From NCBI GenBank assembly GCA_022601595.1, contig JAJACI010000005.1, forward strand, positions 1-51,423: a stretch of 51,423 bases of DNA, written 5' to 3'. Below are positions 46,749 through 51,423 of the stretch, in pieces. The notes below the pieces were generated by a model. It saw nothing but the letters and a program-made list of their open reading frames with translations. It made no database searches and was not told where the DNA came from. Source of the stretch: Chlamydiia bacterium (GTDB lineage Bacteria > Chlamydiota > Chlamydiia > Chlamydiales > 2-12-FULL-49-11). Positions within the stretch are counted from its first letter, which is position 1. Each line of letters opens with the position of its first letter. A program made the position numbers and the translations under genes.

Positions 46749-48569
46749 ATGTGTGGAATATATGGTTATATACAATCTAAGAGTAATAAAAAGCCTTTAG
46801 AGACTTGCTTGGATGGTCTCCAAAAGCTACAATACAGAGGTTATGACTCTGCAGGAGTGGCATCTATTCACAAGGGTACGGTTCTCTCTTTTAAAACAGT
46901 TGGTAAAGTAGACCTTCTATCCGCTCTTGTAAAGGACCATAAGTATGAGCTTAATACTGCTATCGCCCACACTAGATGGGCCACCCACGGCGGACTTAGC
47001 GCAGAAAATACACATCCACAGATAGACTATAAAAAATCTATTGCCCTTGTCCATAACGGTATTATTGAAAACTACTTAGAGCTAAAAGAGTTTCTCCTCT
47101 CCAAAGGGGTGGCTTTCACCTCTGAGACCGATACCGAGGTGATAACCAATTTAATTGCGTATCTTTATAAAGGCGATCTTAAAAAAGCTATTGCAGAAGC
47201 ATTTAAACGCGTTCAAGGCTCTTTTGCTATCGTTTTAATTCATAAAGATTCTCCTGAGACTATTTTTGCAGGAGCGCGGGGTTGCCCCCTTGCCGTTGGT
47301 ATTTGCGATACCAGCAAAGATGTCTATATCTCCTCAGACACCTCCTCTTTTTCTGAAAGCTCCTATTCTACCTATTTTATGAAAAATGATGAGATAGCAG
47401 AAATCACAAGTACCGCACTTACTATCTACGCATCTGATGGGAAAGTGAAAAAAAATGATCTGTCGACAATTATCATCAGCAAAGATGAAGCTAGTAAGGA
47501 TGGTTATGATCATTATATGCATAAGGAAATCCATGAGCAAAGCTCTCTAAGCGCAAGAATCCTAAAAAAGCGAATGCTATTAAATACATTCTCCTTTAAA
47601 GAACTTGAAAATGATAATACATTTATAGAGCAAATGGAGCACATAGATGTTATTGCATGTGGCTCCTCGTACCACGCAGGCCTTATCGCTAAAGAGTTTT
47701 TAGAAGAGATGACTTTAACTCCTGTCACTATTCACCTGGCCTCTGAATATAGATATGCAAAACATCTAGAGAAAAAAAATACTGTGGCTATCATTATAAG
47801 CCAGTCGGGAGAAACAGCAGATACCCTTGCTGCCTTTCGCTGTAAAAAAGAGAGCTTTCTACTTAGCATCGCCCTTTGTAATAACGACACTTCAACACTT
47901 ACAAGAGAAACCCACCGTTTTATCCCTCTTATGGCTAAAAAAGAGGTTAGCGTTTGCTCTACAAAAGCTTTTACCAGCCAGCTGCTCAACCTCTACCTGC
48001 TTGGCATCCATTTTTCTAATGTATTAAAGATAGAAAATAAATCTTACATAGAGGAGCTCTCAAATATCCCTCTTGCCATCGATGATGTACTTAGCAAAGA
48101 AGAAATTATCAAAAAATATGCAGAAACATATGCTTGCTACCCTTATTTTTTCTTTACAGGGCGCGGTAATATGTATCCTGTAAGCATGGAGGCGGCATTA
48201 AAGCTCAAAGAGATCTCCTACCTTCCTGCAGAAGCTCTTCCCGCGGGAGAAATGAAACATGGCCCTATCGCCTTGATAGATGAAAATCTAGCGACCATCG
48301 CTTTTCTTGGCACAGAAAAAACCGCTCCTAAAACGCTAAGCAACTTAAGCGAAATAAAAGCAAGAGACGGAAAAGTCCTTATTTTTGGCGGAGATACACA
48401 CCCAGAAATTACCCAAGATGTCATTGCAATGTATAAAAATGGCAATGACACTTTTGCTTCTATCCCCTATTGTATTGCAGGACAAATCTTTTCCTATTTT
48501 ATCGCTAAAAAATTAGGCAAAGAAATTGATTTTCCAAGAAATCTAGCAAAATCGGTAACCGTTGAATAA
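46749..48569 (+). CDS. glmS: Glutamine-fructose-6-phosphate aminotransferase
   Basis: MCGIYGYI; GYDSAGVA; HTRWATHGG; VIACGSSYHAG; SQSGETADTLAA; EISYLPAEALPAGEMKHGPIALI; ends SVTVE. Confidence 0.98.
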   Translation: MCGIYGYIQSKSNKKPLETCLDGLQKLQYRGYDSAGVASIHKGTVLSFKTVGKVDLLSALVKDHKYELNTAIAHTRWATHGGLSAENTHPQIDYKKSIALVHNGIIENYLELKEFLLSKGVAFTSETDTEVITNLIAYLYKGDLKKAIAEAFKRVQGSFAIVLIHKDSPETIFAGARGCPLAVGICDTSKDVYISSDTSSFSESSYSTYFMKNDEIAEITSTALTIYASDGKVKKNDLSTIIISKDEASKDGYDHYMHKEIHEQSSLSARILKKRMLLNTFSFKELENDNTFIEQMEHIDVIACGSSYHAGLIAKEFLEEMTLTPVTIHLASEYRYAKHLEKKNTVAIIISQSGETADTLAAFRCKKESFLLSIALCNNDTSTLTRETHRFIPLMAKKEVSVCSTKAFTSQLLNLYLLGIHFSNVLKIENKSYIEELSNIPLAIDDVLSKEEIIKKYAETYACYPYFFFTGRGNMYPVSMEAALKLKEISYLPAEALPAGEMKHGPIALIDENLATIAFLGTEKTAPKTLSNLSEIKARDGKVLIFGGDTHPEITQDVIAMYKNGNDTFASIPYCIAGQIFSYFIAKKLGKEIDFPRNLAKSVTVE

Positions 48570-48573
48570 TCCT

Positions 48574-49551
48574 ATGAAAAAACTTTTCCTCCTTATTCTT
48601 ATCCTTTTGTTCGCCGCTGGAACCCTATTTTTCTTCCCTTACTTGCTTCCGCAAAAAATACAAAAGATGGCAGTTAATCATTACACAAAAGATCTTCCTG
48701 GAACCATCACTTACGACAGCGTCTATATAACCGGCCGCACATGGGAACCTTCCTTATACAACTTTACATGGAAATATAAAGATATTGAACTAAAGCTACC
48801 TGTTATCGCACTTGAGGGCTCACTATGGGAGCTATATAACGGCACCTCCACACCTATAAAAACCTTTAAAGGAAAACTCTTTTATAAAAACAAACTTCTT
48901 CTAGATGATATTATGGCTAAAATCTTTTTCGCAGGTAAAGATCAAACCGTCAGCCTTTCCAAAGAAAGCCTTGTCCACTGCTCTATCATCGAAGGCGGAA
49001 CAAAAGCCTTTTTAAACCATGGCGTGGTACCACCTTTTTCCGCAGAAAAAGTTACTTTAACCCTTAAAAAAGGCTCCATAAATAGAGAAAATAAAAAAAT
49101 TCATAATTTATCAGGCTCCTTAGCGCTAGGAACCCTCGACTGCACAGAAAACCACCTACTCAGCGTCATCCTTAAAATGCTGAAAAGCCAGCCTCAAGCA
49201 AGGATCCCAGTAAATTGCGGAACCATTAACTTTATGGTGGATAACGGCATCGCCTCCTACCGAAAAACCCCTTTTCTTGTAGATGAGGAATATACAGTTG
49301 TCTCAAAAGGAACGGTAAACTTCAATCAAAGCACTCTAAATATATCTGTCGGGCTCATGGCAGATTCCATAAAAAAAGCCTTTGACATACAATACCTTCC
49401 TGATAACTACATAATCCCCTTCAAAATCGACGGCACCATCTCCAACCCAAAATACCACACCAAAAACGCCCTTGCCAGCATAGCCGCCATCATCCTACTC
49501 AAAAAAATCTCCCCAGAAACCAGAAAATTCCCTAAATCATACACCTTCTAA
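48574..49551 (+). CDS. Hypothetical exported protein
   Basis: N-terminal TM MKKLFLLILILLFAAGTLFFFPYLL; start probably 48574 after the glmS stop. Confidence 0.7.
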   Translation: MKKLFLLILILLFAAGTLFFFPYLLPQKIQKMAVNHYTKDLPGTITYDSVYITGRTWEPSLYNFTWKYKDIELKLPVIALEGSLWELYNGTSTPIKTFKGKLFYKNKLLLDDIMAKIFFAGKDQTVSLSKESLVHCSIIEGGTKAFLNHGVVPPFSAEKVTLTLKKGSINRENKKIHNLSGSLALGTLDCTENHLLSVILKMLKSQPQARIPVNCGTINFMVDNGIASYRKTPFLVDEEYTVVSKGTVNFNQSTLNISVGLMADSIKKAFDIQYLPDNYIIPFKIDGTISNPKYHTKNALASIAAIILLKKISPETRKFPKSYTF

Positions 49552-49590
49552 ATTAGGGGTGTAGTTGCTTTTTTTTAACAAAAAAAAGAA

Positions 49591-50301
49591 TTAGACAACA
49601 AAAACATGGACTACTAAATCTGTGACAAAGTGAGCGAGCATCACCGTCCACAAACCTCTCGACCAATAAAGATACCCAAAGACAAGGCTCGGAATGCCGT
49701 TTAATAAAAGAATTCGAAAATATTCAAAAGAGGATGGCTCTACCAATTTCAATGCCGTAGGTAAATGTCCTAATCCGAAGATAATGGCTACAATGATATT
49801 TGTTATCCACAGAGATGTTAAACGGCTACTGGACTTTATCCATTTTCTCATTAGAAAATAGACTAAAGAAAAGAAAAACAGTCTAAGGAGAACTTCTTCA
49901 TTGATTCCCCCATAAAATGAGGCGAGCAAGCCTGTCCACGCAGGAGGATGCACAGAAGAAAGGATGGATCCAGCAAACACCGTAGTGTTCAAAAAGAAAA
50001 GAATCAAACCTAAGAATAAACCAAAAATCAACCCTGGATAAACAATTCTTTTTAAAGGACTCTGTGTTGAAAAAGGAAATAAATCTACCTTTGGCAAAAT
50101 AAAATAACTCAAAATACAGGCTACCCCAGACATAATGCCTGATTGAACCGTTACCAATGTGAATATCGTAGATAGCGAAATAGATTCGGGTATTACTTTT
50201 AAATGTAATAGATAAGGGATTACAGACCATGCTCCTAAAATGCATAACACCCACAGAAAAACATAAATCAATTTGTGTTGTTTATTTATCCTTAAATCCA
50301 C
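49591..50301 (-). CDS. CPBP-family (Abi/CAAX-like) intramembrane metalloprotease
   Basis: GGINEEVLLRLFFFSLVYFLMRK (EExxxR), IFGLGHLPTA, MLAHFVTDLVVH. Confidence 0.9.
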   Translation of the reverse strand: MDLRINKQHKLIYVFLWVLCILGAWSVIPYLLHLKVIPESISLSTIFTLVTVQSGIMSGVACILSYFILPKVDLFPFSTQSPLKRIVYPGLIFGLFLGLILFFLNTTVFAGSILSSVHPPAWTGLLASFYGGINEEVLLRLFFFSLVYFLMRKWIKSSSRLTSLWITNIIVAIIFGLGHLPTALKLVEPSSFEYFRILLLNGIPSLVFGYLYWSRGLWTVMLAHFVTDLVVHVFVV

Positions 50302-50375
50302 CTTGACCTCCTATTGTAACTGCTCAACAATAGCACTTTTAACATAAAAAGTCCATTCTAATTTCTTTGCTCCAT

Positions 50376-50490
50376 CTATTTTTTACATTCAAAAACCACT
50401 ACATCATCTCCCTTTTCTGGTAAAGCTTCCTTCACAAAAGCCTTATGCAATACCACTTGAGAAAATCCGATCTCTTTTACCCTTTTTAAC
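50376..50490 (-). pseudogene. C-terminal gene remnant truncated at a family A derivative
   Basis: LKRVKEIGFSQVVLHKAFVKEALPEKGDDVVVFECKK-stop, no start codon; 5' side runs into the 50489-50526 element. Confidence 0.5.
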
Positions 50491-50526
50491 GAGACTCTGA
50501 AAACGAGCAGTTTATCAGACTCTCCT
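50489..50526 (+). repeat. Family A short derivative (38 bp)
   Basis: ACGAGACTCTGAAAACGAGCAGTTTATCAGACTCTCCT. Confidence 0.8.
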
Positions 50527-50666
50527 TAAAAAAAAAGAGCCTTTTATAACCCCTTCCAAATAAACTTGATATAAAAAACTACAAAAGAAAAGAAAGTTTT
50601 TCGTTTGACAGGTAAAGATTTTATCTTTATAAGTTTAATTTTTAATTAATCTTTTTATGTTTTTTA

Positions 50667-51423
50667 ATGAATAGACTTTTCTTTCTAATGCTTCTGGTCC
50701 CTGGGTTGGCTTTTACCATGGATATTAATGATTCGGTGATGCACCGCAACGTTAATGTTGTCACAGGAAAGATACAGCTTAGCTTTCAGGATCATGTGGT
50801 ACAAGGCGCGGTGCCCCTTGTTTTGCAAAGGAGTTACACCAATTATGAAGTGACAAAGGAAAAATATCCTAAAGGAGACTCTGAAAAACGAGCAGTTTTA
50901 TAATCTCCCAGATTTCTTATAAATTCTATTTTTCATTGCGCCCCATCCCTACAGGGATGCCGCTTAATCCAAAATAGAATTCATTTCAAAAAATCTGAAG
51001 AGATTCTAAAAAGTGCAGTTATTCAGACTCTCCTAAATGGACCTTCACTCAGGGGTGGAGTTTTCTGTCTCATACTCATTTATACGTAAATAGGGACCAT
51101 GATCGCTATGAAGCTGAAATTATAGAATCTTCGGGAGGGCTTATTACTTATGAAGTAGAGCGTTTTGTCAAGGGGTTAATCATCATGAAGCCTAAGGTTC
51201 TTCAAAATCAAAATTCGGAGGCGAAAAGTTATAGAGAAAATGCAAGCAATCATCGCCTATATATTGATAGAATAAAAAAGGTAGCTCGTTTAGAGCTTGC
51301 TTGTGGAGGCAGGCGTCTTTATAAAATTGTTTGGCAAAAAAAGACTTGGGGAGATTGGTTTTATGGTTATTTTAAAGGTATTGGTTATACCTACCTTTTA
51401 GATGAGGAGGTATCTGCCTCGGG
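50667..51423 (+). pseudogene. Rhs/YD-repeat-like secreted protein gene interrupted by a family A element; runs off the window
   Basis: Signal peptide plus VNVVTGKIQLSFQDHVVQGAVPLVLQRSYTNYEVTKEKYPK, element, then WTFTQGWSFLSHTHLYVNRDHDRYEAEIIESSGGLITYE... open to the window end. Confidence 0.8.
50873..51034 (+). repeat. Family A element, full-length 162 bp, inserted in the Rhs-like gene
   Basis: AGGAGACTCTGAAAAACGAGCAGTTTTATAATC...AAAAAGTGCAGTTATTCAGACTCTCCT; AA at both flanks. Confidence 0.95.

Noticed and set aside
1-51423. CRISPR array
   Set aside because: Repeated sequences are dispersed, not regularly spaced with unique spacers, and no cas-like ORF is present

Overview
The window is about 51.4 kb of AT-rich bacterial chromosome. 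Gene content and order suggest a member of the Chlamydiae, probably an environmental, non-Chlamydiaceae lineage. Supporting evidence: two Npt-type nucleotide transporters, waaA/gseA-leuS next to Met tRNAs, a CT204-like dicarboxylate transporter near a CT206-like hydrolase, a SET-domain protein, and many chlamydia-style orphan secreted or outer-membrane proteins. Recognisable housekeeping genes are malic enzyme, waaA, leuS, mnmA, an RluA-type pseudouridine synthase, glycerol kinase, adk, glmS, mgtE and a umuD/umuC pair, plus two tRNA-Met genes (elongator and initiator). The most distinctive content is two families of miniature inverted-repeat elements. Family A has four full copies of exactly 162 bp with 2-bp A/T target duplications, plus 92-bp, ~38-bp and 13-bp derivatives. 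It supplies stop codons to several genes, splits an Rhs-like gene, and carries a central hairpin with one compensatory base-pair change. Family B has three copies of ~156-159 bp with TATAGTCGTTACCGTTTC termini, and a family A copy is nested inside a family B remnant. Other points of interest: a five-gene cluster combining a degenerate FtsE/FtsX-like pair, a SAMHD1-like HD protein, an Npt/MFS-like transporter and an HlyD-like adaptor; a UmuD that looks pre-truncated; an aroE-like gene with no canonical start; a frameshifted gene followed by a perfect 42-bp palindrome; and a methyltransferase-fold protein with a signal peptide. All calls come from reading the sequence and the supplied ORFs; no database search was run.
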